A DNA stretch of 64,000 bases, taken from NCBI GenBank assembly GCA_022885665.1, contig JAGQDJ010000124.1:180039-244038 (forward strand), written 5' to 3'. The position numbers were made by a program, and so were the translations under genes. Each line of letters opens with the position of its first letter. Position 1 is the stretch's first letter. This document shows, in pieces, positions 11,493 through 23,100 of the stretch. Source of the DNA: Triops longicaudatus (Eukaryota; Arthropoda; Branchiopoda; Notostraca; Triopsidae). The notes beneath the pieces were generated by a model. The model was not told the origin of the DNA. It saw only the letters and a list, made by a program, of their open reading frames with translations, and did not search any database.

Positions 11493-14400
11493 TCGCTATG
11501 CAGTGTACTAAGAGAACAGAGCAGCACAGCCAGAGGGACACTTTTGGAAGAGGAGAAAAAGGAAGTTGGCCTCCCTAACTGGCAAAAATCCAAGAGTGGC
11601 AACATAAGGGACGTTCATCATGCATTGCGATCCTCTACTCTACCCAAACCGGTTCGATACTCTCTTTACCATATAACCGCACACATGTTATATATTCGTG
11701 CATAAAATGTCTAGATTATCAGGCCAATTAAGCTTTAGAGTCTCTACCATTTCCTTCAAAGACCAACCTTTGTTTTCAAGGTTTTCATGCGTGACAGTAA
11801 AATAAAATAGATAAAATAAATTGCTTTTTTGGGTAGTGCTCACCTGCAAACTTCTAAAATGCAAACGTCAAAGCTGTTCCCTTAATGACCCCTAGTCAAA
11901 CAAGTTTCAGTAATCCCACTCAATTAATAGGAGTCTTCTTCAAAATTCAAAAAGCGACACAGTCTGTTTTCCAAGCAAATGAGAAGCCAGATACGAAAGG
12001 AAATGATAACTATAATGTAAAACAGCAAACTTGGTGCGGCAGCAATTCAGGTGTATCACTAGCCAGCACTCTTCATTGCTTTCCGGGATAATTTCATTTG
12101 TGCATATTTTTAAAAATTAATCTATATTTTTATTTACTACCGGAACAGTGAATTTAACAGGTGTGTCTGAAGAACTTGTCAGCGAAAAATAATTTATAGC
12201 AAACACTTGATTCCTTCAACCTATGGTGCGCTACTATCAAGAACAACTCGCACATGTTTTGCGACTTCCAGGTCATGTTTAGAATCAGTAGGAAATTCTT
12301 TCAAACTTGAAAAAGGAAGCATAACAAGTTTTGAATTGCTCCGTTACGGCAAACATGTAAGTTAATTATTACAGGCTTTTCACACGCCCTGATCAACTCT
12401 TTTCTTTTCGTTATTTTTCGTAAAAAGAAGAAAGATATTCTTGTAATGAACGAAACCATATTTACTCTAAAACGAAACTCCAGGTAATAAATAAGTTCCC
12501 ACACTCAAAAAATTTAAACTATTTCTCAGTAAAAAGGAGTAGCCCTCGCCGTTTTTATTTAACCGTGTCAAGGCTTGCGGTATTACTTATCTGCCATTTT
12601 CTCTTTTTTTTTTTATTTTCTGTCACCAAAGTTCTAAATGTTTTCGGAAGGACCCCCTCTTAGCCGTTTGAAACCTGCCCGTTCCAAGCTTCCTCTCTCC
12701 TCCTCCCCCCCCACACAAAAAAAAGGCACAGTCATCTGTCAACTCTTTTCGTTCTGGTTCTGTTTGTGAGTAGAAAAGGAAATCCTTGCAATAAGGAGAA
12801 AGGGAGAAAGAACCTGTAGCTTGCGTTTTTTCAGAACGTAAAAGAAAAAAATGAACTTGGACACTGGATGGATATTGGGAAACCTTCATTGTTCAAGTGT
12901 CCATATCTTACGCCATAGTTAAAACGTCAGTTTAGCTCCAAGTTGGAAAATTTCTCCATGACGACCTAACCCTAGACCCAGAAACGCCAAAGAGGTATAG
13001 GAAATATGGGTTTATGGCACCTTGGACTACTGGAGGGATGACTGCCTTGTGCTTTGGGAGCATTTGAGCTCTTACGGTGCCAGGGAGGAGTTTTGCTGGA
13101 AGAAAAGGATGGGATAGGGAAAAAAAAATGAGAAAAAAGTTTTAAAAATTGGGACTGTAAAGATGAGAATCAAGCAGCACTCTGAGAAACTTGCAAAGAG
13201 CCCAAGAAAAGGGAACAACCCAGCATCTCTACACCCCTTTAAGCCCTTACCCGTTTTGAGATAAGTATTGGCTCCGAGATGAACGGATTTTCCGGAAAGC
13301 TTTTTTGCTTGTTAACTCATGTAGTTTTGATTCTAAAAAGTGTCACTTTTCTGCGTTCCAAGAGCGCTAAAAGTCTTGCTCTAAAGGCTAAAAGGCATCT
13401 TGCGTCTCGCAAAAATGCAAACACAACTTGTCGGAGTTCCTTCATATGAAGGTTGTCACAAAGAAGACTGTACACAATTTTATTGATGTGTGCTTGTTTT
13501 ATGAATCATTCCATAAAACGCCAAACGAAGTTATTTCTTCCGCCTACGTCCCTATAACGCCCCTGGGTAAGGGAGTGTCCAAATTGTTAGGAAACTGAAT
13601 GCTTCTTTGTCCTCGATTTTTGTTAACTAGATTACAACTTCGAAAGACTACAGGTAGCACTGCATAGGAACTTCATACGCAAGATTTGTAGGCTATGCTC
13701 ATTCTCATTTTTAATAACCATGCTAAACTTCGAGTGTACTCCCTCCTCTTCGTACACGGATTACTTGTTAGCGATTTACATGTACATTTTTACATCAAAA
13801 ATCTAATCTTTCATTAATGAGAAAGCGGTGAGTGTTAGAAATCAAAACGAATGGAAATAACTTATGTATAATCCAAATTAATACATGTTTAATAAATATT
13901 TGTAGTCAATTTGCACTTCTACTTGCAGGCTTTAATGTTGTATTAAAAATGCTACTTTGTAAGATTTTATGGTTTAATCAATGATTCGGTTATCTGATGT
14001 AGATCCATTCCTTTTAGGTGACGGATAAGGGGGAGATTGGTGTAATAAGTTCCGTATTCCTTTACACACAGATTTCTCTAATACGCTCCCTCCTTCCTGC
14101 AGTGTGTTCCTTGCGGAAATCAATGAACAATTTACAACACCAACTCGGCCTGAAGTTCTATTCTCAGAAACACGGTATTAGCGTGACACTAGCAACTTGT
14201 CAAATTACGTCGGTCCTACGACGCAAATTACTTTTCTTACTATTATTTGTGCTTTACAAAATAAAATGAAAGTTTTTGTGTACTTCTTGAACGAGCCCAA
14301 CTCTACTTCGTATTCTTTCGATAGAATATTGTAATGTTTCTGGAAACCTGTTTACGACACCCGTTTTACAAATTGTTTGACATGCAAGAAAATTTGTTAT

Positions 14401-15182
14401 TGATTTGGTTCAAAGTTAGCGTAACCTGAAAACGGTTTTCATTCACAAGGATCGAGCCTACCTAAGTTTTGGGCTTATTCAGGCTATCGACGTAAATTTC
14501 AGAAAAGTTTGACACAATTTATGGTACGGTAATATGCTGCTACGGCAACTTGTATAACGGAAATTTTTAAAGTGAGATAATAAAACAGACAATAAAAACG
14601 ACAGGCGCAAGTTACTGCTAAGAAGTAAATCGAAAAAATTTTTCGGACTCGATATTACAGCAAACTTTGCAATATCCAAGGACATTCCTTTTTGTTCTTG
14701 GACCAGGTAAGTTTTGTTAGACTTCAAGTTTCCGAGTTGAAATTTTAGAGACTACGAGCATTCGCTTGCAGTTAGCTTATTTTAAACCTGCGCTGACTTT
14801 GTGCTAGCACCCAATGAAATCCACTTCCTGCAAAAAAGTGCAATTGTGTAGGATCATCTCGACACTTTTGCAAGAAAAACAGTCAAGCAAAACAGCAGTA
14901 GATAATTAAATTCAAACTCGTCAGGGTAGGAATGTCGGACCGGAACTACATTCAATCATAACTTTCGCGCGCACGAATAGTTTCTTAGTTTTCTGGGGAT
15001 CCACGACGTGGCTATCGACCATGATCCTGCAGAAAGAGAAAGGCTTAGTGACAAGCAACTAATTGCCAAGTGAAATTTAAACTTACAAGCTCGGTCACAG
15101 AAGGTAGGCTAAAGTTGCACTTGAACAAAAAAGCGACAAGCAAAACACCAAGACTTCCAGACTTGCGCCCCAACTAGACAGA
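11493..15182. other. Intergenic DNA, no gene supported
   Basis: AT-rich sequence with short uninformative frames. At about 13538-13572 there are fragments resembling the ends of the MITE-like family (CTACGTCCCT and CGCCCCTGGGTA), but too little remains to call a copy. Confidence 0.4.
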
Positions 15183-15262
15183 ATCATACCTTATCTTATA
15201 TCATACCTTATCACATTAATCATTATTATCATTATTTATCATTATTAAAATCATACCTTATG
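15183..15262 (+). repeat. Short interspersed repeat of TCATACCTTAT with ATT/ATC-rich filler
   Basis: TCATACCTTAT occurs three times, at 15184-15194, 15201-15211 and 15251-15261. The filler between the second and third units is an irregular CATTATTAT microsatellite-like sequence. This looks like local slippage-derived duplication. Confidence 0.7.
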
Positions 15263-16329
15263 ACTAAGATCACGCAGAATAACCTAGAAATAGTATCAAA
15301 AATAGTAGTAATCGAAGTGTTTTCTTAGAGTAATTTAAAGATATTTTAATTACTGCATCATTTTTTAGAAATTACTATTCAGTTGATCAATTACTGAATC
15401 ACGTTTCTTACCCTAGGCCAGAAACTTTTTTTATTGACTACCCGCGTAGGCTTACACCTATTGAGGTGAAACGGTCGAACACAGAAAATAAAAGATCAGG
15501 AAACAGTTACATTGAAGTCTAATTATTTGTTAAATTTTCTATATTCTGTAACTAATTGAAAACAGAAACGCTTTTCATGTCTTTAGTTTCTACACACGAA
15601 AACACACAGACTACAAAAGTCAGGCAGTACTACTTTTAGGTTTCTTTTATTCAGCTTCTAATCAAAACTCAGCGGACTAACTTTTCTTCTTTTTCCTCAG
15701 CTCAATATTCAGGAATTCGATCTTGATTATACTTGTACAATAGTACGGCACACTAACATAGAAGATTAATCATTTCACCGCGTGAAAAGGGCATCACATG
15801 TGATACAATCTCGATTAAGCTGATTATAAAACAGACGTTATCATAATTCGTTCTATTTCATTTTAGCCAGGACAAAAAATAGACCAGAAACGTCAAGTTT
15901 CCTTTCTCCCACCCTTTCGTGCTGCATGCAAAGTTGTTGTCGTGATCAATCTGATTCCATAACTCATGCTTTCATCCCTTTATACATTTCCATTGCTCTT
16001 TATGCTCTTTCCAACTTTTCCTTTTCACTTTACCAAAGGGTAAGAGGCGAGGGTGTTGGGTGATATGGTAATGAGTCCCATATGGAATCTGACACACTCA
16101 AGCGCTTTCAAAAAAGTAACCCTCTTATGGCCATTTTACCGAAAATTCCATTTAAAGGCCTGCACAAAGGAGTTGATTTAATGTTATCGTGCAACTTTCT
16201 TCTCACCCTTTTCAGGTTCCATCCCCCTCCAACCCCACACCTCCTGACATAAAATTCATGTCCAATTCCCGAAGTCAATATTCTATTCCCACTTCCGTTA
16301 CTCATTCCAAAAGGATCTTCCTACCTCCA

Positions 16330-17340
16330 AAAACTTTTGAATGAGCTTCCACGGAGAGATAGCTGCCGGGGAGGTTTTGGGAGGGCAAGGTGGATGGAGT
16401 TGGGAGGGGAATGGAGTATAACTTTGTTAAATGGACAAAAAGTTGACCACATTAGGCATATTTACAAGGGAAAAAGGATCTTGGTCGAAAATTTGAGTAC
16501 ACAGCCAGTACATAAGCACAGGAAAACGAAGCAGAGGGGTGGGCGGAAGATGGCTCCCCAAACCGCCCTCGAGTCGGGAGGTGAAAACCAAAGAACAAGG
16601 CTTTCTCGGTTCGGAAAGCTCAGGCACCGAGCCTTTGGAACCGAACCGTCGCCTTAATGACCACAATAAAACGATAAATTTCCGAGTGGAAGGCCCTGAC
16701 CTGGGAATGAATGACACGCACAAGAAATGAGCCGGGGACTTACGGGCTACGGGGGCAGGAAAAAAAAGGGAAGCCTCCGGAGCCAGAGTAGAAGCGAACG
16801 GTTTGGGGTTGTCTTCGGTTTCCCAACAAACTTATGACGACGACAAGGCCAGGGCCAAACTATGAGAAAATGAAACAGAAAACTGAGAGGACCCTGGTGG
16901 CCCTTTTTCGCAAGGATACTTTCAGGAATGAAATATCCCCATAAATTGCTGCGAGATGTCAAAGAGCTTTAATGGTTATTCAAGAAGATAGAAACTCACG
17001 TTGGCCCGCTAAAGGGTATAACAAAGCTGAAAACGCCCTTGGCACCCCGAAAAGTTGCGAGGAGGGGCAACAATCGCCCTTTCCTCCCCGCGTCCTCTGC
17101 CAGAGCGTCAAAGGCTTAATTTCTTTTGTACATACAGAAAGCAGTGGGCTTCCTGAGATTGTCCACGCCACCACCGATAATGCCGATACCGATACCCATG
17201 ACTAGGGCCTTAACTCGTGAACCAAAAGTTTGGAACATAGCAATTACGTGGCAGGAGTAAAAACGTCAAAGGCTAAGAATAGTGCAAGGAAACGCGAGAC
17301 ACGTGAGTGGGCGGAATAAAAGGGCGCCAATCTCTCGTGG
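16330..17340. other. Moderately GC-rich, CpG-containing non-coding block
   Basis: Compared with flanking DNA this kilobase is visibly richer in G, C and CpG. That composition removes stop codons and produces overlapping frames on both strands, such as 16337-16657 (+) and 16427-16723 (-). None has a recognisable domain, so I treat them as composition artefacts. The block lies 3 kb upstream of the spalt promoter region and could be a distal regulatory or untranslated exon region; that is inference. Confidence 0.35.
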
Positions 17341-18439
17341 AGAAATTTGCGGCGCACGGGAGTGACCGATTTATATTGAATTTTTTAATCATTCGGTGAC
17401 TTTTCTGCAGATGGTCATCCTATATATCTTACTATTTTAGACGTTCGAACAGCTCAATACAGTATAATGCGAAAGCTCTTAATTGTATCATGGCAAAATG
17501 TAATTGAAAAACAAGTTGTGGAGCTCTAGAGCTGCTTATCGAAACCATATAAAAGGTACGAAAGTGCGTGATGTAACTAGTTGTTCATTAGGAAAAAAAC
17601 TTGCACACGCACATACAATGAAAAAACTTCAAGTAGTAATTTAATTGAAGTAATTCTATAAGGTTAGCCGCCTTTCTATACGTACGCTTCATTACTTGGC
17701 ACGAGCTTTAAACATTAGATGGATTTCTACGTAATAATTTCTGAAACACACATATACATGTAGATACAAATATTATGTGCATAAATAATGCATAGTTATA
17801 AATAATATAGAAATAACTTACTGTAATGCAAAACAAAAGGTTTACCTGCATACTTTCGCTTAGACGTAAATCAGCAGTTATGAAGCTGTAGACTAATATC
17901 AATCGCATAGCAAAGCTTTTTCTTTCAAGTAATAGGCAATTCGTTTACCCGACTTTAGGCCACTGTATACACTTTCACGTCTTTACACTGACCGAATGGG
18001 AGAAAGAGGAATATTGCGTTACGATTGTTCAATAACTGTCGCATGTTTATCGCAAAGTGTTTTCGTCAAAAGTTTTTGATTACTAACATTTAACGACCAC
18101 CGAAAAAATGTTCGAAATTCAGTGAACTGGGACAAAATAATAAATTCCTTGAAAATACATCATCCGGACATGTACTTCTCAACTACTTTTGCTTCATTAT
18201 CTACATTAGTAACAGTTATATTGTAATTGTTTAATAATACATCTAAAACATTTCAGTTCTTTATTTCAAATGGTACAATCGAGTGTTGCCAGAAAATTCT
18301 TCCCTTAATAGCGCCCAAATTACCCCAAACCTATTCCAGCACTGCAGTATTATCTACGAAGGGAAAATTAACATTGTTTGTAAACCCCTAATATTGTAAG
18401 CTTTTGGTCCAGGAAAAATTCCCGCACGCATATATCCAT
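17341..18439. other. AT-rich spacer, no gene seen
   Basis: AT-rich sequence separating two GC-richer blocks. No coding segment or RNA gene is recognised. Confidence 0.45.
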
Positions 18440-18880
18440 CATTGCTATTTCTTCTATCCTGCTTTGGCTGTCTCACCAATCTGGACACGATCCGGATCGC
18501 TTCGCCCGGTCAACGCGTTCGTAATCTCCACTTCTCCTTTTCTCGGTCTTGCGAACAATTTCCCTCCTGTACCTCCGCAGCATTTGTTCGTACATGCATG
18601 TACTTAACGGCTACGCCATCGCTTGTTTTTTCCTTCTCCCACCACCTTCGCCGCTTTGCGTATCCCTGCTCCCATCGCGCTATGCAAAAGAGCGACGGAG
18701 CCCAAGGCAACACCCATCAACAGCTCTTCCGAAAAAGACATGGCGGAGGCTGGAATGGCAGGGTCTCTAGCTTCTCCAGTCGCCAGTCGGCCTGAAGCCG
18801 CGCTGCCGAGAGGGCTACGTTCTTTTATATCCCCTTGTTCCGGCACCCTGGAAAACACCCCATGTGGTCACTAGTGTGTT
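18440..18880. promoter_or_regulatory. CpG-rich block upstream of spalt
   Basis: CpG dinucleotides are dense between about 18485 and 18830, in contrast with the AT-rich flanks. Overlapping frames on both strands (18442-18795 and 18623-18874 on +, 18604-18858 on -) result from this composition and carry no domain I know. The location 1.2-1.6 kb before the spalt coding start suggests a promoter-proximal regulatory domain or an untranslated upstream exon. The sequence shows only composition; the role is inferred. Confidence 0.35.
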
Positions 18881-19412
18881 ATTGGTTTGCCACCCTACTT
18901 TTCCATGTGCTGTAATGAAAAATTGTACCACCTCAAGACAATTCCAGATTTAATTCTTCATTATTCGCAGCATCCTTTCGACCCGTGCCAGAATTTCTTT
19001 TACGTTTGAAAAGAAGTTTTCTGGAACAAGCGATTTATCTCGCACCAAAACGGATAGTGTCTGAAGACCTGCAATAGAACTTCAGTCCCTCGGAAATCTG
19101 TAGCAATAGTCCTTTGGACTCGGAGTGCGATCTCGGCGCTCAGTTCTGGCAGCGGCAGATTGTGCTGGCAGATAGGAGCGAGAGACACGCGCGAGGGCCA
19201 ACTCCGGGTTATGATGGCATGAACGCGCAGAAATTCTGCGTTTTGGGGAAAACTATATGACTGCCGTGGCTAGTGGTGGTAGTGGGCGTTGGGTGGGAGT
19301 TTGAGTCGTACGCGGGGAGGGAGCACCTACCTTGTCACTGGGTGGGGGTGGGGAGTTTTGAAGGGAGTTTGAGGGGGAATGTGCTACGCCGCCGACGTCC
19401 GCGGGTGGATGA

Positions 19413-19426
19413 CCAATCGCTATTGG
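19413..19426. promoter_or_regulatory. Inverted pair of CCAAT boxes
   Basis: CCAAT at 19413-19417 and ATTGG at 19422-19426 are separated by four bases, so a CCAAT box is presented on each strand within 14 bp. NF-Y is the usual reader of such boxes in animal promoters. Confidence 0.5.
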
Positions 19427-19461
19427 CGTCGCGGCGAGGTAGGCGGCGGCCTGGGCCTTAT

Positions 19462-19467
19462 TATAAT
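19462..19467 (+). promoter_or_regulatory. TATA-like element TATAAT
   Basis: An isolated AT island (TTATTATAAT) inside GC-rich DNA, downstream of the CCAAT pair and 588 bp upstream of the spalt ATG. Its spacing to the CCAAT pair is typical of a polymerase II core promoter. No transcript evidence is available. Confidence 0.4.
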
Positions 19468-19492
19468 CGCGGACGTCCTCATATTGATATCC

Positions 19493-20054
19493 ATCGTTGG
19501 CGTGTGTGTGAGTGTGTGACTTGGCGATGTGTCTAGCTTAGCGACGGTGGTTGTTGTGTGTGGGTCCCGCTCCTCATACTCCTGCGACTCCAAGAAGTGT
19601 ACAGTACACGGATCTTAGGAGCATTGCATTGCCAACCATCCTCAAAAACTGTCACAGTTGCGCATGTGTGTAACCATATAAGTAAAAGAGAGTACCCAAG
19701 AGGTCCTGCAACTACTCGTAGGAAATCTTTGTCCTCATCCCCGATCCATCCTGTGCACCCGTCCCGCCGGAAACCCCAGTGAACTTCATCGGAAACAGCG
19801 AAAGATTTTCTTTTTTTTTTTCAAAAGAGTGAAATTGGACATAGCAGTTATTTTGTGATCGGCAAGAAGGATTAACACTTTCGAAGCAAGTGAAGGTCAT
19901 TGTGAAAGAGTGTGCAAGTGAATTCTAGAATCTGAGTCAACTGAAACTCGCACGAGACATGACTCGCTGATTCAGGTGATCAAAAATTGTAGCAAACTTG
20001 ACATTTTTGTTCACGCCCATAAGGACCAGGAAAATAGGACCGAATCTTAGAACC
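19493..20054 (+). other. Probable 5' UTR of spalt with three minimal upstream ORFs
   Basis: If transcription starts near 19493 the leader is about 562 nt. It contains exactly three ATGs before the spalt start, each opening a minimal frame: 19527-19541 (four codons then TAG), 19664-19681 (five codons then TAA) and 19959-19970 (three codons then TGA). Such short upstream frames often lower or tune translation of the main frame. A T-rich run at about 19808-19821 could belong to an intron acceptor, so the leader may be spliced. The ATG count is read directly; the leader boundary is inferred. Confidence 0.45.
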
Positions 20055-20130
20055 ATGTCCCGGAGGAAGCAAGCCAGACCCAGTCGTCATTTAGACGACG
20101 AAGACGGGCAGCCCTTAGGACCTGCAAACA
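20055..20130 (+). CDS. sal: spalt coding exon 1 (MSRRKQA repression motif)
   Basis: This exon encodes 25 residues starting MSRRKQARPSRHLDDEDG and leaves one base (phase 1) for the next exon. The ATG lies in a good context (AACC before ATGT). The first residues match the conserved SALL/FOG amino-terminal motif that recruits the NuRD deacetylase complex in vertebrates. The donor is GTAAGT at 20131-20136. The start is chosen because it is the family start and no upstream in-frame ATG exists in the leader. The exon is small and easily missed by automated prediction. Confidence 0.93.
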
Positions 20131-23100
20131 GTAAGTGATTTCATCGATTCGCAGAAGATTGAAGACAGGAATTCTGTGCTAGCTTAGATTGGAACAAATC
20201 GGTGAATACGCTGCAAGATCGACATTGCTATAACCCACGTCCCACTTATATAAGCTTGGCTAGAACACCTCAAAAGCCCTCCTGAACTTACTGATTTGCT
20301 GTCAAATTATTATTGGCCGTCAAATCATCCCTAAAGATTAAGTTATAACAATATAGCTAGTTATAACGAAAGAAATAAGTCTTGCTCGATATTCGAACTG
20401 AGAATAATTGATACGCAAACTCAAAAACGAAAAAAATGAGCTCCTATAGCACCTCCCTTCCCTGTCCTGGCAAGGTTCAATCGAAAATAAGTTCACAAGT
20501 TCCAGCCCCCAAGGAAAGGCGTACTGCAGCCTCTGAATTACTGAAAATCTCCAATCGTAATGCAGTGCTGTGTCCATAGATGATAAATGTCAAACCGCTA
20601 TTCAGGGATTGCTGTCCGTAACCACGGTTCTATCGATTCTTAAGTTCCAAAATCAAAACAGAAGAAAGCTTTTCAATATCTCAGCTCAGACGCTGGTTCA
20701 AACTACTCGTAAATCTTATTTTTACCGTTTTCTGCCCGCGATTGACAACTCGGCTAGTAGACATTTTGAAACAGAAAGTAACATTGAAAATGGGCTTTTC
20801 GTAGCCGGGGTGTTGTGGAGTCGTTAGCAGCAAACTGTTCCTAGGGTGTGATGGAACCGTTTGTTTTCACCGCCAGTACTTCTCGCCGTGTTCGGACAGC
20901 CAAACCAGAATCCTTCGCGACCCCCAAGCTCGTATGATTCCACACCTTCGAAAAACCTCAACTTGAAAACCTGGCCATTTGCATGCAAAACACATCACCA
21001 TCAGCAGTCCAAGACTGTCATCAAGTGTCCGCCATTATTAACAACTCTCCAGCACCTATCTCTCTTTCTCTTCCTGACTGGCTGGACTGTGGGCCAAAAA
21101 CTCTTGCGTCCAACGATTTCGACGACAAACTCACCACTTATCTCCATAACTCGTATGGACACCCATTTTTATGACTCAGGTGTCCGGGCAACTTATCTCC
21201 ATATCCATCTCCCTTTTACCTGCCTTTCTTTTACTTCACCAGCATTTAGAATGAAAGGAAAGTGGTACACGAAGACACAAATTCGCTCAAGTCACATGTA
21301 CACATGGTGAAGAACACTTGGAAAAAATAAAGTTGAGAATAAAATAAATCTCAAGGTAAAATAGGAATATTTTGGCTGTAAACCATTTCCTTTTTCCATT
21401 TTGGATGTGCTTTTTTTGTGTACAAGAAAAAAGTTGGGAGACAAAAGCTATTTTAAAAGCTTGATGGCTTTTCCATGCATTCGAGCGTTTTATGATGTGG
21501 GAATACATATAAACCCTTTGCGTTCACTTCGTACCATTTCCCCTGAAAGGCAGCAAGTGAATCTTAACCAAAAATCTAGTTTGCAGTTCTTAAAAGGAAG
21601 AAGAAAACATCCCCAAAGTCTTTTTTTTTCTGTCTGTAGTTTTAGGCTCACGTTAATAAGCTTGGGCAACGGCCATAGACACATCATTATAAAGATAACA
21701 AACAAGACTAATGTGTCCACTCGCTCCAGTCTTGTGTCGACTACACAAGGCTTGCCCTTTTATCCATATTAGGGGGGACTTTGGCTAATAAGCCTTGAGC
21801 TTTTTTCATGTTTGTTCTTAACCAAGAGAAGAGGGGGTGATTTAGTTGCGTTTCATTCATTTCATTCATCAAGCTACCAAACCAAAATTTATTTACGCAT
21901 TTCCACAATGGTTTACGTCAAAAAATTTATTGACTTCTATACTGACCACTCTTCTACTGTACGTTCTCGCAGTGTTCTCTTTTCTGCTCGTCCTATATTG
22001 GTGTCTCTACTCATGCTGGCATAAACGCAATTATGACCAGGTGCGCATTAAGAAAGGGGGAAGTGCAAGTTCATATGGATTAATTATGCAGCATCGATGA
22101 AACCATGTTAGGGCACCAAGAGCAGGGCAAGCTAGCTTCCCGGTTTAGTGTTTTTTGTCCTTCTCGCGGGGAGGCAAGCCTAATTATTCACAGCACGGTA
22201 TGCGACTTATCTGTGACAACTAGCGAAACCTAGCTCCCCTTTTCTGATACTCAAATGAAATATAAATGTAGCGAGCCTGCCATCTAGAAGAGAGAGAATT
22301 CCTGCCTAACCCCAATAGGGAAAGGTAGTAGTGAAAGGAGTGAAGACAAAGCAAGCTCCCGGAAAAAAAATCAACTTGAAATTTAGGGGTTTATGATTCG
22401 AAAAAAATAGTCGTGACAGGCAAAGACAACCTGTCTTTTGAAAGGTTGTCAACTCGTTTTGCATAACTGGCAGGGTTTCAGAATAGAGCCTGTGGTGTTT
22501 TTCTTCCGTCTATCTCAAGAAATTGATCAATAGAACCCCAAAAAGCGCAGCCAAAATTGCCACTGTTTTTATGCAGCTGTGGCGAATTCTTGAGCAATCG
22601 CCATTGCGTATTTAATCGTACCCAATGCGTAAAGCTAAGTTGGTCCATAATTCATACCAAGCTTGGCTTTTGGGTATACGAAGGTAGTTTTACATTTGGG
22701 GACAAAGAAAAAAAGTTTGGTAAAAATCTAATCGGCATGATTTACGATCCTTTTCTAACAGGCGCTCCATAGCTGTAAAGGGCTGTAAAGCAAAACTATA
22801 ACCATTAACAGTGTATTTTTTTCCGGTGTGGGTCTTTCAATCTTACTTTTGTTTCAACCCTTTTGTCTCCCTTTAACACAGTGCCCGAAAAGTTTCGCTT
22901 CCCCACACCTCGAACAGTCGGCAGTGAAAAGGTGAGAGACCCTGGGTGGCCGCACACACACAATTAATGTGCTTCTCTTAACTTCTCTCCAACAACCGCT
23001 GATTCACTTCCTCCACAGCCTCAGAATCCCCTCCAATCGTGACAGCGTAGCTAATTTCCCTACTTTTCTTACTACATTGCGTGAACTTCACTTAAAGATG

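Larger units (their letters stand above)
19260..19500 (+). promoter_or_regulatory. Probable spalt core promoter region (CpG-rich, CCAAT pair, TATA)
   Basis: This is the most promoter-like DNA in front of spalt exon 1. It is GC- and CpG-rich and contains a divergent CCAAT/ATTGG pair at 19413-19426 and TATAAT at 19462-19467. A start near the A at 19493 would put the TATA element at about -31 and the CCAAT pair at about -80 to -67, both usual distances. GACGTCCGCG at 19394-19403 is repeated inverted as CGCGGACGTC at 19468-19477 and includes the ATF/CREB-like core GACGTC. An alternative start is the initiator match TCAGTT at 19140-19145. The elements are seen; the start site is inferred. Confidence 0.5.

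Noticed and set aside
18604..18874. Overlapping open frames on both strands in the CpG-rich block, including Ala/Ser-rich peptides
   Set aside because: GC-rich composition removes stops on both strands at once. Neither peptide resembles a known family.
19140..19174. Initiator TCAGTT with a DPE-like AGATA downstream
   Set aside because: The DPE match is one base off the strict +28 spacing, and the TATA/CCAAT set near 19.46 kb is more convincing. Kept only as an alternative start.
20861..21310. 149-codon open frame inside spalt intron 1
   Set aside because: Peptide has no conserved motif and overlaps another frame; treated as chance.
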